Shown: one piece after another, positions 39,171 to 47,775 of the stretch
How the letters are laid out: the number at the start of each line of letters is the position of its first letter
Position numbering within the stretch: position 1 is the stretch's first letter
Assembly (NCBI RefSeq): GCF_008386585.1
Contig: NZ_VUOB01000038.1
Location: 124,001 to 188,000, forward strand
DNA from: Solihabitans fulvus
GTDB taxonomy: Bacteria > Actinomycetota > Actinomycetes > Mycobacteriales > Pseudonocardiaceae
Direction: 5' to 3'
DNA: 64,000 nucleotides
Program-made: the position numbers and the translations under genes
Notes under the pieces: model-generated
What the model was told of the DNA's origin: nothing
The model's database searches: none
Seen by the model: only the letters and a program-made list of their open reading frames with translations

Positions 39171-40316
39171 TCAGCTGATGTCCAGGCGGGCTCGGGTCTC
39201 GGCGACTCGGGGCCACCACGCGGCCAGTGTCTCGGCTTCGGCCAGTGCCTCCCGCGCCGCCGCGTTGTTGCCGGCCGCCATGTGGGCGCGGGCCACCGTG
39301 GCCAGGTCGTCCGCCCTGGTCAGGGCGTAGTCGCTCAGCTCAGCGCCCTGCGTCGCCAGGCTGATCGCCTTGTGCGGCTCGCCCTCCAACAGCGCCAACA
39401 GGCCGAGCGTGCCGGTCAGCCGGTACTTCGGGCAGCCCAGCTCGGCGGCGCCGTCCGCGGCCCGGTGCGCCGCCGGCAACCCGACGTCCGGTTCGAGCTG
39501 TCCGGCTTCGACGGCCGCCGCGGCGAGGCCGGCCATCCCTGCCAGCACCATCGCCATTTCCCTCGGCTGCTGGTCCGGCAGCCGCATCAGCCCGCTGATC
39601 AGCAGCAGGCCCTCGCCGTACCGACCCCTGGCGTTGAGCAGCGCGGCCCGCGCCGCCGTCGCGCTGTTCAACTGCGGGTGCAGGTCGGCGAGCTGGCGGG
39701 CGGAGCGCTCCGCCGCGTCCAGGTTGCCGGCCTCCATCGCGTCCACGGTCTGCGCGACCAACGGCGCTGCGTCCAGTTCCGCGGCGGGACGGCCGGTCAG
39801 CCCCGGCAACCGGAACAGGTACCAGCCGACCGACGTCGAGCCCGCGGTCCGGCGCGGCAGCAGCGAATGCGCCAGCGTCGCCGTCGCGGACACGGCCGCG
39901 CCCATCCAGTACGTCGCGCCGGCACCGAGCCAGCACAACCCGACCGCGATCAGGCCGACCGTGGCCGAGCCGATGCTGGCCAGCCACATCCGCCGCCGGG
40001 CGGGCGCGCGCTGCGGGCCGATGCCGACGTGGAACAGCAGCGGGATCGCCCGCAGCACCACGCGCCGTCTCGGCGAGGACCACTCGCGCACCTTCGCGCC
40101 GACACCGACCATCACGTAGTGCACCCGAACGCCGAACGCGAGCGCGCCGAGCAGGATGCCGAGCTGCATGGCGGCCAAGGCCAGCAGGAAGCCCGACAGG
40201 TCGCCGAGAAGGGCGACGAAGACGCCGTCCTTGTCCCAGGACAGCGGCACGATGACGGCCAGCACGGCGATCGACAACAACGTGCCCGGACGCAGGAGCA
40301 TTCGTCTGAAGCGCAC
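39171..40316 (-). CDS. Membrane protein with a C-terminal TPR-like part
   Basis: About 381 aa. Four to five membrane segments occupy the N-terminal half (GTLLSIAVLAVIVPLSW, DLSGFLLALAAMQLGILLGALAF, MWLASIGSATVGLIAVGLCWLG, MGAAVSATATLAHSLL). The segment SLLPRRTAGSTSVGWYLFRLPG and the general layout recall M50-type site-2 proteases of actinobacteria, but there is no HExxH, so it would be inactive. The C-terminal half consists of helical repeats (LDAAERSARQLADLHPQL, ARAHMAAGNNAAAREALAEA). GTG 40316 or ATG 40301 could be the start. Function unknown. Confidence 0.6.
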   Translation of the reverse strand: MRFRRMLLRPGTLLSIAVLAVIVPLSWDKDGVFVALLGDLSGFLLALAAMQLGILLGALAFGVRVHYVMVGVGAKVREWSSPRRRVVLRAIPLLFHVGIGPQRAPARRRMWLASIGSATVGLIAVGLCWLGAGATYWMGAAVSATATLAHSLLPRRTAGSTSVGWYLFRLPGLTGRPAAELDAAPLVAQTVDAMEAGNLDAAERSARQLADLHPQLNSATAARAALLNARGRYGEGLLLISGLMRLPDQQPREMAMVLAGMAGLAAAAVEAGQLEPDVGLPAAHRAADGAAELGCPKYRLTGTLGLLALLEGEPHKAISLATQGAELSDYALTRADDLATVARAHMAAGNNAAAREALAEAETLAAWWPRVAETRARLDIS

Positions 40317-40369
40317 GAACCTCGAGACGTTACCGGTAGTGCACAGGTTGCGTCGCGTATGTGGGTGAG

Positions 40370-40535
40370 TGGTCTGCCACGGTGCAGAGGTGTTGCCCGA
40401 TGGGGCAGATCGGTGGCGCGGTTGGGTGGTGCCGGCGGGTGGTGACGGTGGGTGGTGCGGTGGGTAGTCCAGCGGCGCGGTCGGGTGGTGCGGTGGTGGT
40501 TGGTGCAGTGGCGCGGTTGGGCGGTGCGTCAGGTG
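40370..40535 (+). repeat. G-rich GGTGGTGCGG simple-sequence stretch
   Basis: The gap between the membrane-protein gene and the rhodanese stop is filled by degenerate repeats of GGTGG(T/C)GC(G/A)G, strongly G-biased on the plus strand. It could form G-quadruplexes. No gene or terminator hairpin is visible. Confidence 0.55.
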
Positions 40536-40939
40536 ATTGGCTGGGTGCCGCCTTCGCGGATCGGCAGGCCCGCGGCGCGCCAGGCTCGGTAGCCACCGAC
40601 CAGGTCGGTGGCGTGCCGCAGGCCGATTCGGCGCAGGTCCCGCGCCGCGAGGCTGGACGCGTAGCCCTCGTTGCACAGCACGACCACCCGCGTGTCCTCG
40701 GTCAGCTCGGGCAGCTTGTGCTCGCCGAACGGGTCGAGCCGCCATTCGAGCACGATCCGCTCGATCGGGATCGAGTCGGGGATCTCGCCCTCGGCCAGCC
40801 GGTTGTGGTGCGGCCGGATGTCCACCAGCAGCGCCCCGGCCCTGCGCAGCTCGTCCGCCTCCGCGGGCTCGACCCGCCGCAGCTCCCCGCGCGCCTCGGC
40901 GAGCAGGTCGTCCACGCCGAACCCCGGCCGCGCGGTCAT
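40529..40939 (-). CDS. Rhodanese-domain sulfurtransferase
   Basis: A 136-aa single-domain rhodanese. The active-site loop is CNEGYASS; flanking elements LLVDIRPHHNRLAEGEIPDSIPIERIVLEWRLD and ATDLVGGYRAWRAAGLPI are typical. It moves sulfane sulfur or detoxifies thiols or cyanide. ATG 40939 overlaps the stop of the cysteine dioxygenase gene (ATGA), so the two are made together; this pairing fits a cysteine sulfur breakdown route. Confidence 0.9.
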   Translation of the reverse strand: MTARPGFGVDDLLAEARGELRRVEPAEADELRRAGALLVDIRPHHNRLAEGEIPDSIPIERIVLEWRLDPFGEHKLPELTEDTRVVVLCNEGYASSLAARDLRRIGLRHATDLVGGYRAWRAAGLPIREGGTQPIT

Positions 40940-41475
40940 CGCCGCACCTGCGCCGGCAGCTGCGGGATCGTGGTCGGAATGTCGGCGAGGCTCGCGTACT
41001 CGCGCGTGGGCACCAGCGGCGGCGAGTACGCGTGCACGCTGGCCGCGTCGCGCCGGTCCAGGTTGCGGACCTGGTGCGCGCGACCCGCGCCGAACCCCAC
41101 GGTCGCGCCGACCTCACGGCGCTCGCTGCGGATCGGCCCTGCCGGGTAGCGGTAGTCCTCGGTGAGGTCGCCGAGCAGCACCGTGAACGACCCGGCCGCG
41201 CCGCCGTGGTCGTGTGGCTGGGTGCCCTGACCTGGCAGCCAGGACAGCAGCCACAGCTCGACACCCTCGGTCAACGCCAGCCGCACCCACCAGCGTTCGG
41301 CCCGCTCGAAGCGCAGCACGTCCAGCAGCGGGGTGGTCAGTTCGCTCGCCACGATCGAGGTCAGGTCGCGGAGCTGGCGCGGCGTCCACAACGGACGCTC
41401 AGGGTGGATCAGGTCGTGCAACAGCGGCAGATCGAGGGTGGGGTGGACGTCGAGTTCGTTGACCGAGGCCGTCAT
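40936..41475 (-). CDS. Cysteine dioxygenase
   Basis: A 179-aa cupin enzyme oxidising cysteine to cysteine sulfinate. The metal ligands are in WLPGQGTQPHDHGGAAGSF (two His) and AHQVRNLDRRDAASVHAYSPPL (third His). The Phe/Arg-type substrate positions of bacterial CDO are present. ATG 41475 is preceded by AGGAGCG. A short cysteine-rich frame lies upstream (41558-41656) and may be a regulatory leader. Its stop overlaps the rhodanese start. Confidence 0.9.
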   Translation of the reverse strand: MTASVNELDVHPTLDLPLLHDLIHPERPLWTPRQLRDLTSIVASELTTPLLDVLRFERAERWWVRLALTEGVELWLLSWLPGQGTQPHDHGGAAGSFTVLLGDLTEDYRYPAGPIRSERREVGATVGFGAGRAHQVRNLDRRDAASVHAYSPPLVPTREYASLADIPTTIPQLPAQVRR

Positions 41476-41557
41476 CGTTCGCTCCTGGTGGCAGGCGGGT
41501 CCTGTCAGCGATGGAGACGCGGCGAACCAGGGCCCTCGCGAACGGGGGAACTCCCGC

Positions 41558-41656
41558 CTACGAGCCCGTTGCGCGCCGCGTCCCGCGACACGCGCACGAG
41601 GCGACCAGCAACAGGTCGACGGCGCGGTCGCACCAGGTGAACAGCGGGCGGTACAC
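41558..41656 (-). CDS. Possible cysteine-sensing leader peptide before CDO
   Basis: A 32-aa frame from GTG 41656: VYRPLFTWCDRAVDLLLVAS then CACRGTRRATGS. Three Cys, two of them (CAC) near the end, followed within 5 bases by GGCGGG that can pair with CCCGCC just before the CDO ribosome site (about 41485-41492). Cysteine-codon leader peptides attenuating sulfur genes are known in mycobacteria. Its own ribosome site is weak and the leader starts only 28 bp after the MerR stop, so it may act on read-through transcripts or be a coincidence. Confidence 0.35.
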   Translation of the reverse strand: MYRPLFTWCDRAVDLLLVASCACRGTRRATGS

Positions 41657-41683
41657 GGTCGCGATCGTGCCATGACCGGTCGC

Positions 41684-42445
41684 CTACCGCATCGACTCCC
41701 ACTCAGTGGTACGCGCGAATCCCGTTGGCGCGGGACGGCCGGGCAGGTTCAGGTAGTGGCTGAGCTGGGCGGCCGCGTCGAGCATGGCGAGGCCCTGCGC
41801 GGTGAGCTTTCGTTGCCAGTCGTCCAGGGCGCCGGACAGCGTGTCGGTGTCGCCGGCCGTTCGGATCTGGCTGACCACGGTGGCGATGTGATCCAGCGGG
41901 TAGCCCCCGCGCCTGAGCAAGTGGGCGAGTTCGGCGTCGCGGGTGTCGCTCGCGCGGAACAGGCGGTAGCCGGTGACCGAGTCCCGTGCCGGGGTGAGGA
42001 TGCCGGCGTCCTCCCAGTTGCGCAGGGTGGCCGGGGTGACGCCGAGCTGGTGGGCGAGTTCGCCGATGGTGCGGGATTCGGGGTCGTCCGCCAGGTCCGG
42101 GACGGCGTCGGACTCGGCCGTCAGGTGGTCCACCGCCTTGCGGACCGCGTCCAGGGTGTCTCGGTCGCGGAGCAACTGGTGGTGGCCGCGGTCGATGATC
42201 GTCAGGACGTCGTTGAGCCGGTCGCGGTGCAGCGCGTTCATGATCCGGCCTGCGGTCGAGTGCCCGTAGGCCGGGATGAGCGCGAGGAACGTGCGGAGCG
42301 CGGTCGCGTGCGCGTCGGTGTAGATCCGGTAGCCGCTGCCGGTGCGCTCGGCGGGTGGGAGGAACCCGTCGCGCTCGTAGTTGCGGACGGCCTGGGTCGA
42401 GATGCCGTGTTCGCGCGCCAGGTCGGCCGGTCGCAGGGTTCTCAT
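41684..42445 (-). CDS. TioE-type MerR regulator with two HTH domains
   Basis: A 253-aa regulator with two MerR-type winged helices: N-terminal LRPADLAREHGISTQAVRNYERDGFLPPAERTGSGYRIY and internal TIGELAHQLGVTPATLRNWEDAGILTPARDSVTGYRLF (about residue 125 on). This duplicated arrangement characterises the TioE family, found near antibiotic-resistance and efflux genes. ATG 42445. It is divergent from the erythromycin-esterase gene, with inverted repeats between them, so that gene is the likely target. Confidence 0.88.
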   Translation of the reverse strand: MRTLRPADLAREHGISTQAVRNYERDGFLPPAERTGSGYRIYTDAHATALRTFLALIPAYGHSTAGRIMNALHRDRLNDVLTIIDRGHHQLLRDRDTLDAVRKAVDHLTAESDAVPDLADDPESRTIGELAHQLGVTPATLRNWEDAGILTPARDSVTGYRLFRASDTRDAELAHLLRRGGYPLDHIATVVSQIRTAGDTDTLSGALDDWQRKLTAQGLAMLDAAAQLSHYLNLPGRPAPTGFARTTEWESMR

Positions 42446-42449
42446 CGGT

Positions 42450-42527
42450 TTGAGACTTTAGTGGATGAAATGGTGGCGAGCGCTTGGAAAGTCTCAACTG
42501 GGCTGTCAACGATACGATTGAGTCTCA
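42450..42527. promoter_or_regulatory. TTGAGACTTT inverted repeats between MerR and esterase genes
   Basis: TTGAGACTTT (42450-42459) is perfectly inverted as AAAGTCTCAA (42488-42497), and the related palindrome TGAGTCTCA (42519-42527) overlaps the esterase ATG. Three half or full sites in 80 bp of divergent promoter fit control of both genes by the adjacent MerR protein. Confidence 0.6.
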
Positions 42528-43723
42528 TGAGTCAGGACATTCGAGACTTCGTCACCGCGTCGGCCGAGCTGGTGGCGATCGGCGAGCCGACGCACCAGGA
42601 ACCGGCCTTCGCGCGGGTCCGCAACGAACTGTTCGTCCAGCTGATCGACCGAGGTGTCCGGTCGATCGCGCTGGAGACCGATCGGGTGGCCGCGCTCGCC
42701 GTGAACGACTTCGTCCAGGATGGCGTTGGCACCCTCGACGTGGTGCTGAGCGAGGGCTTCTCGCACGACTTCGGAGCCCTGGTCGGCAACAGGAACCTGG
42801 TCAGCTGGATGCGCGACCACAACCGGAGCCGACCGTCGGCGGAGCGACTGGCCTTCCATGGCTTCGACGCCCCGACGGAGAACACCAGCGCGCCCAGCCC
42901 CCGGCGCTACCTCGAACACGCCCGCGACTACCTGGGACTCGACGTCGACCTGGCGGGCCTCGCCGGCGACGACGAACAGTGGGGCCGCACGGAGGCCATC
43001 CTGGACCCGGCGATGTCGATGGGCGCCACGGCTGAGGCCGAGCGGCTGCGGTCGGCCGCCGAGGACCTGCTCACCGCGCTCCACGCGCGCGCACCCGAAC
43101 TGATCGCGGCCACCTCGCGGGACGAGTGGTTCAGGGCCAAAACGCAGCTCACCGCCGGTCTCGACCTGCTCCGCTACCACAAGCAGGCGGCGCAGCGCCT
43201 CGACCGGGGTCCTCGGTTGTCCCGCCTGCTGGCCACCAGGGACGCGATCATGGCCAAGAACCTCCTCGACATCCGAACCATCGAGGCCCAACGGGGAGCG
43301 ACCCTGGTCTGCGCGCACAACGCCCACCTACAGAAGAGCCCAAGCACCCTGCGCATGACCGACGAGGACTTCAACTGGATCGGCGCTGGCGCCATCGTCA
43401 GTGCCCTGCTTGGCGAGAAGTACACCTTCTTCGCGGGCAGCCTTGGCCGCAGCGACGCGCTCGGGCTCGCGGAGCCGGCGGCGGACACGTACGAGGGCTT
43501 CCTTCAGGGCCGCAGCACCATCTGGGGTCTGACGCTGACCACCGAGATCCCGTCCGCCCGCACGCGCGCCGACACCATCCCGGAGCGGGGCTACTACGCG
43601 CTCGACCGCGTGACCCTCGACGGGGCCGACGCGGTCCTGCACATCAGCGACGGCGCATCGGCCGGGAACACGATGAGCGGCACGGGCGGACTCAGCGAAC
43701 CGGTGCACGGCGGCCGGGTCTGA
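42527..43723 (+). CDS. Erythromycin esterase family protein
   Basis: A 398-aa member of the Ere family. The N-terminal active-site region is LVAIGEPTHQEPAFARVRNELF with later IALETDR, VSWMRDHN and VCAHNAHLQ, matching the Glu and His residues used by erythromycin esterases to open macrolide lactones. Many relatives outside resistance plasmids have unknown substrates (succinoglycan-type annotations). ATG 42527 lies inside the proposed operator. The divergent MerR-type gene suggests inducible expression. Confidence 0.87.
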   Translation: MSQDIRDFVTASAELVAIGEPTHQEPAFARVRNELFVQLIDRGVRSIALETDRVAALAVNDFVQDGVGTLDVVLSEGFSHDFGALVGNRNLVSWMRDHNRSRPSAERLAFHGFDAPTENTSAPSPRRYLEHARDYLGLDVDLAGLAGDDEQWGRTEAILDPAMSMGATAEAERLRSAAEDLLTALHARAPELIAATSRDEWFRAKTQLTAGLDLLRYHKQAAQRLDRGPRLSRLLATRDAIMAKNLLDIRTIEAQRGATLVCAHNAHLQKSPSTLRMTDEDFNWIGAGAIVSALLGEKYTFFAGSLGRSDALGLAEPAADTYEGFLQGRSTIWGLTLTTEIPSARTRADTIPERGYYALDRVTLDGADAVLHISDGASAGNTMSGTGGLSEPVHGGRV

Positions 43724-43778
43724 TCGGCTGAGCTTCGGCACCACCGCGCACCCCTGGCGAGGCGACTGCCACAAACGG

Positions 43779-45518
43779 TCAGGCGCGGCGGCTGCGGTAC
43801 TTCGCGGCGAGGCGGCGGGCCGTCCTGGCCAGGTCTCGGTCGGGGTGCGCGGTGCCGATGGCGTCCAGCACCTCGGCGGTGCGGGCGTGCGTCGAGTTCC
43901 ACAGCTCGGTGAGGAAGTCCAGCTGCTCCTGCGGCGACCGCACGTCGACCACCCACCTCGCGACGGTGTCCGCGCCCTGGCCGTCCAGCAGCACACCGAG
44001 GAACTGGATCCGCGCGTTGGCCAGCCGCTCCGCGCCGATCTCCGCCTCCTCGAGGTGGCCCCGGTTGAGCAGCCACACCACCGCGGCGAAGTCGTTCGGA
44101 CCGCCGAGCAGCAGGCGGACCTGCGCGGGCGCGGCCTCCTCGAAGGCGACGCCGACCAGGTCGAGGCCGGTCAGCGACTGGATCGGTGGCCTGCCCTGCG
44201 CGAACATCTCCGCCAGCAACTCGCGGCACGCCTGCGGTTCCGGCCGGTCCTGCGCCCACACCTTCAGATCGGCGAACCAGCCGCTCAGGTCCATCCGGCC
44301 GACCAGGCTCGCCAGGTCGGCCGCGGTGGTGTCGGCCGCATCCGGCCGCACGAGGACGCGGATGCCGAACTTCTCCGCCCGCCGCGCCGCGACCCGGTAG
44401 CCGCACTGCGTCAGCCGCGCCACGCCACCGCGCTGCCGGGGTCGGCCGTCGACCAGCGTGGTGTGGCCGCCGTCGAGGGTGAGGACGCCGCACTCGGCCA
44501 GCAGTGCGAGGAGTTCCCGCATCAGGTCGGGCACCACCGCGTCGATCCGGTCGCGGGACAGCGGCATTCCGTGGTTCGCCGAGTCGATCATCAGCTCGGC
44601 CAGGATGTCCAGGTTCGCGCCGTCCGCGCGCAGCTCGCCTGCCAGGATCTCGCCGAGCAGCCGGTCGGCCCCGTCCTCGACGTACGCCGCCAGGTCGACG
44701 TCCGCGCGTTCGCGCAGGAAACTCAAGGGGGACAACAGGATTAGCGAGTCGACCGCGCGGTCGAGCGCCTCGATCGGATCGGCCTCGACCAGCGGCCAGG
44801 TGGGGCCCTCGGCCAGCCGGCCGTCGGCCCTGCGCAGCGCGCCGACGACCGTCGCCCAGGACAGGTACCACTCCAGCGCGAGGACGTCCGCGTCGTGCTG
44901 GCGGTGCTCGACGCCGGCCAGCAGGTCAAGGACCCCGTCCGCGCGCAACACGGCCAGCAACGCCTCGGTGGTCTCGGGGTCGAGCCCGCCGGCCTCGTCG
45001 AGCGGTTTGCCCGCCACGCCGAAATACCCGCGGAGTTGCGCGAACCGGCGCAGCACCGGAGCTTTTCCCGCGGCGGCGCGGCGACTGGCCTCCGTCGGCA
45101 GCGGCACCGGGCCGATTCGCGGCCTGGTCGCCTCCATCGCGGTGAGGAACTCCTCGGTGAGTTCCAGCGCGTAGGCGGACAGCCGGTCTGCTGGATCGCT
45201 GTCCTTGGTGAGCATCGCGGCCTCGCCGAGGAAGATCATGGTGCACGCCAAGGCCTCCGGAACCTCCCTCGCCCGGTCCGGCGGCGCGGTCAGCTTGCTC
45301 GCCAGGAAGTCCACCAGACACTCGCGGATGTCCGGCAGCCGCCAGCGGCCGAGGTGGCCGTCGCCGCTGGACCACTTCCAGAAGAACAACAGGCTGCTGA
45401 CTTCCGGGTCCGTGCGGTAGTCCTCGCGCTCGTCCAGCCAGTCGGCGAACCGCTCCACCAACTCGGCGCTCGTGGTGTGGAAAGCTTCCTCGTCCCGGAC
45501 TCCGAAGCGCAGCCGCAT
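43779..45518 (-). CDS. Large hypothetical protein downstream of glgX
   Basis: A 579-aa, mostly helical cytoplasmic protein with no signal peptide or membrane segment and no family that I recognise. It starts RLRFGVRDEEAFHTTSAELVERF and contains a Trp-rich WRLPDIRECLVDFL part, a central helix-turn-helix-like piece (LLALLAECGVLTLDGGHTTLVDGRPRQRGGVARLTQCGYRVA, wing-like) and helical HEAT-like C-terminal repeats (VARWVVDVRSPQEQLDFLTELW ... AKYRSRR). It begins 25 bp after the glgX stop on the same strand and is probably cotranscribed with it. Confidence 0.65.
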   Translation of the reverse strand: MRLRFGVRDEEAFHTTSAELVERFADWLDEREDYRTDPEVSSLLFFWKWSSGDGHLGRWRLPDIRECLVDFLASKLTAPPDRAREVPEALACTMIFLGEAAMLTKDSDPADRLSAYALELTEEFLTAMEATRPRIGPVPLPTEASRRAAAGKAPVLRRFAQLRGYFGVAGKPLDEAGGLDPETTEALLAVLRADGVLDLLAGVEHRQHDADVLALEWYLSWATVVGALRRADGRLAEGPTWPLVEADPIEALDRAVDSLILLSPLSFLRERADVDLAAYVEDGADRLLGEILAGELRADGANLDILAELMIDSANHGMPLSRDRIDAVVPDLMRELLALLAECGVLTLDGGHTTLVDGRPRQRGGVARLTQCGYRVAARRAEKFGIRVLVRPDAADTTAADLASLVGRMDLSGWFADLKVWAQDRPEPQACRELLAEMFAQGRPPIQSLTGLDLVGVAFEEAAPAQVRLLLGGPNDFAAVVWLLNRGHLEEAEIGAERLANARIQFLGVLLDGQGADTVARWVVDVRSPQEQLDFLTELWNSTHARTAEVLDAIGTAHPDRDLARTARRLAAKYRSRRA

Positions 45519-45543
45519 GCGGAGAGGGTGTCACACAGTGGAG

Positions 45544-47721
45544 TCAGTGCGCAGCACGGAGTAGCAGCAGCGCTCGTCCTGCGACCGGCAGCGAGCTGCC
45601 CGGTTCCCTCGGCTCGGTGTCGGCCGGCGTGCCGTCCGGGACGCTGGTGTCCAGCACCAGCTGGTACTTCTCCCCGTACAGCGCGTCCGGCAGCACCACG
45701 TCGACCGGATCCGCCCCGGCGTGCAGCACGATCAGCCACGAGTGGTCGGGGACCAGCTCGCCCTCCCTGGTGCGGGACAGGCAACCGGACCCGTCGATCC
45801 ACATCACCAGCGTCCGCCTGCCCTCGTCGAACCAGTCGGTCTCGGCCATCTCCTCGCCGCCCGGCCGGAACCACATCAGGTCGGGGTCGCCGTCGTGGGT
45901 CGTGCGGCCCTCGAAGAACTGCGGTTGGCGCAGCGCGGGACACGCGGCGCGCAGCGCGATCACCTTGCTGGTGAACGCGAACATCGACGCGGCCTCGGCG
46001 CTGTCCTGCGACCAGTCCAGCCAGGACGTCTCGTCGTCGACGCAGTAGGCGTTGTTGTTGCCGCCCTGGGTCCGCCACATTTCGTCGCCGGCCAGCAGCA
46101 TCGGCGTCCCGGTGGACAACAGCTGCGTGGCCATCAGGTTGCGGGCCTGCCGGCCGCGCAGCTCGCGAATCCCCTCGTCGTCGATCTCGCCCTCGGCCCC
46201 GCAGTTCCACGACCGGTTGTCGTTGGTGCCGTCCCGGTTGTCCTCGCCGTTGGCCTCGTTGTGCTTGTCGTTGTAGGACACCAGATCCCGCAGCGTGAAC
46301 CCGTCGTGCGCGGTGACGAAGTTGATCGACTGCCACGGCCTGCGCAGATCGTCCGCGTACAGGTCGGACGAGCCGGACAGCCGGTAGGCGAGGTCCCGCA
46401 CGTCGACCGCGCCCCGCCAGAAATCCCTTGCGGTGTCCCGGTATCGGCCGTTCCACTCGGCCCACTGCGGCGCGAACGCGCCGACCCGGTAGCCCTCCCC
46501 GGTGGCGTCCCACGGCTCGGCGATCAGCTTGCACCTGGCCAGCGCGGGATCGCAGGTGATCGCGGTCAGCAGCGCCGAGTTCGCGTCGAACTCCCGCCCG
46601 CCCGGCCTGCCGAGCACGCTGGCCAGGTCGAACCGGAAGCCGTCGACGCCGAGCTCGGTCGCCCAGTAGCGCAGTGAGTCGGTGACCATCCGCACCACGG
46701 TCGGCGACCCGGCGTCCAGCGTGTTGCCGGTGCCGGTGATGTCCCGCATGCCGCCCTCGGGCCCCTGGAGGTAGTAGGCGCCCTCGTCGAGGCCGCGGAA
46801 CGACAGCGTTGGGCCGCCCTCACCGCCCTCGCAGGTGTGGTTGTAGACGACGTCGAGCAGCACCTCGATGCCGGCGGCGTGCAGGGCCGCGACCATCGTG
46901 CGGAACTCCTCCACCTCGCGGCCCGGCTCGCTCGCGTAGCCGGCGTGCGGGGCGAAGAACCCCAGCGTGGAGTAGCCCCAGTAGTTGCGCCGGCCCGACC
47001 GCAGCAGGTTGGGCTCGTCGCAGATCGTGTGCACGGGCAGCAGCTCGACCGTGGTCACGCCGAGCCGGACCAGGTGCTCGATGACCGAGGGATGCGCAAG
47101 GCCGAGATAGGTGCCGCGCTGGTGCTCCGGCACGTCGGGATGCCGCTTGGTGAAGCCGCGCACGTGCACCTCGTAGAGCACGGCCTCCTCGAACGGGATC
47201 TCCGGCTTCAGGCCGGTGTCCGCGCCGCCGGGGGAGGCCACCACGGACAGCGGCACGCTGCCGAGCGAGTCCACCACCGAGGGCGGCCCGGTCAGCGGGT
47301 CGTCCTGGTAGGTGAACGCCGCGTCCAGGTGGGACAGGGAGCCGGTGATCAGCCGCGCGTACGGGTCGACCAGCAGCTTCGCCGGGTTGCACCGCAGGCC
47401 CCGCGCCGGGTCGTACGGGCCGTGCACGCGGAACCCGTAGCGCTGGCCGGGTGTGACGCCGGACACCAGGCCGTGCCACACGCCGAAGGTGCGCTCGGTC
47501 AGCTCGATCCGCTGCTCCGTGTCGTCCTCGCCGATCAGGCACACCTCGACCGCCTCGGCGACCGAGGACGCCACCGCGAACCGCACGCCACCGGCCTCGG
47601 GGTGCGCGCCAAGCGGAAACGGGCGCCCGGCGAGCACGGGCAGGTCGGACTCTCCTCTGTGCAGCACCTCGTCGATCCTGCCAGCACGGTGCGATCGGGG
47701 CGCTGGGACGAACTCCACCAT
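45544..47721 (-). CDS. glgX: Glycogen debranching enzyme GlgX (GH13_11)
   Basis: A 725-aa isoamylase-type enzyme that hydrolyses alpha-1,6 branches left by phosphorylase. CBM48-like N-terminus, then VLYEVHVRGFTKRHPDVP, DVVYNHTCEGGEGGPTLSFRG, nucleophile GVDGFRFDLASVLGR, acid/base LIAEPWD, and FVTAHDGFTLRDLVSYNDKHNEANGE, typical of GlgX. ATG 47721. It is divergent from an ABC ATPase gene (54 bp between starts). It complements GlgP at 31585 in glucan breakdown. Confidence 0.94.
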   Translation of the reverse strand: MVEFVPAPRSHRAGRIDEVLHRGESDLPVLAGRPFPLGAHPEAGGVRFAVASSVAEAVEVCLIGEDDTEQRIELTERTFGVWHGLVSGVTPGQRYGFRVHGPYDPARGLRCNPAKLLVDPYARLITGSLSHLDAAFTYQDDPLTGPPSVVDSLGSVPLSVVASPGGADTGLKPEIPFEEAVLYEVHVRGFTKRHPDVPEHQRGTYLGLAHPSVIEHLVRLGVTTVELLPVHTICDEPNLLRSGRRNYWGYSTLGFFAPHAGYASEPGREVEEFRTMVAALHAAGIEVLLDVVYNHTCEGGEGGPTLSFRGLDEGAYYLQGPEGGMRDITGTGNTLDAGSPTVVRMVTDSLRYWATELGVDGFRFDLASVLGRPGGREFDANSALLTAITCDPALARCKLIAEPWDATGEGYRVGAFAPQWAEWNGRYRDTARDFWRGAVDVRDLAYRLSGSSDLYADDLRRPWQSINFVTAHDGFTLRDLVSYNDKHNEANGEDNRDGTNDNRSWNCGAEGEIDDEGIRELRGRQARNLMATQLLSTGTPMLLAGDEMWRTQGGNNNAYCVDDETSWLDWSQDSAEAASMFAFTSKVIALRAACPALRQPQFFEGRTTHDGDPDLMWFRPGGEEMAETDWFDEGRRTLVMWIDGSGCLSRTREGELVPDHSWLIVLHAGADPVDVVLPDALYGEKYQLVLDTSVPDGTPADTEPREPGSSLPVAGRALLLLRAAH

Positions 47722-47775
47722 GGCTGTCAGCCCCCAGTGCTCGGCCCCTCGACTGCGGTCATAAACAATGGTCGC

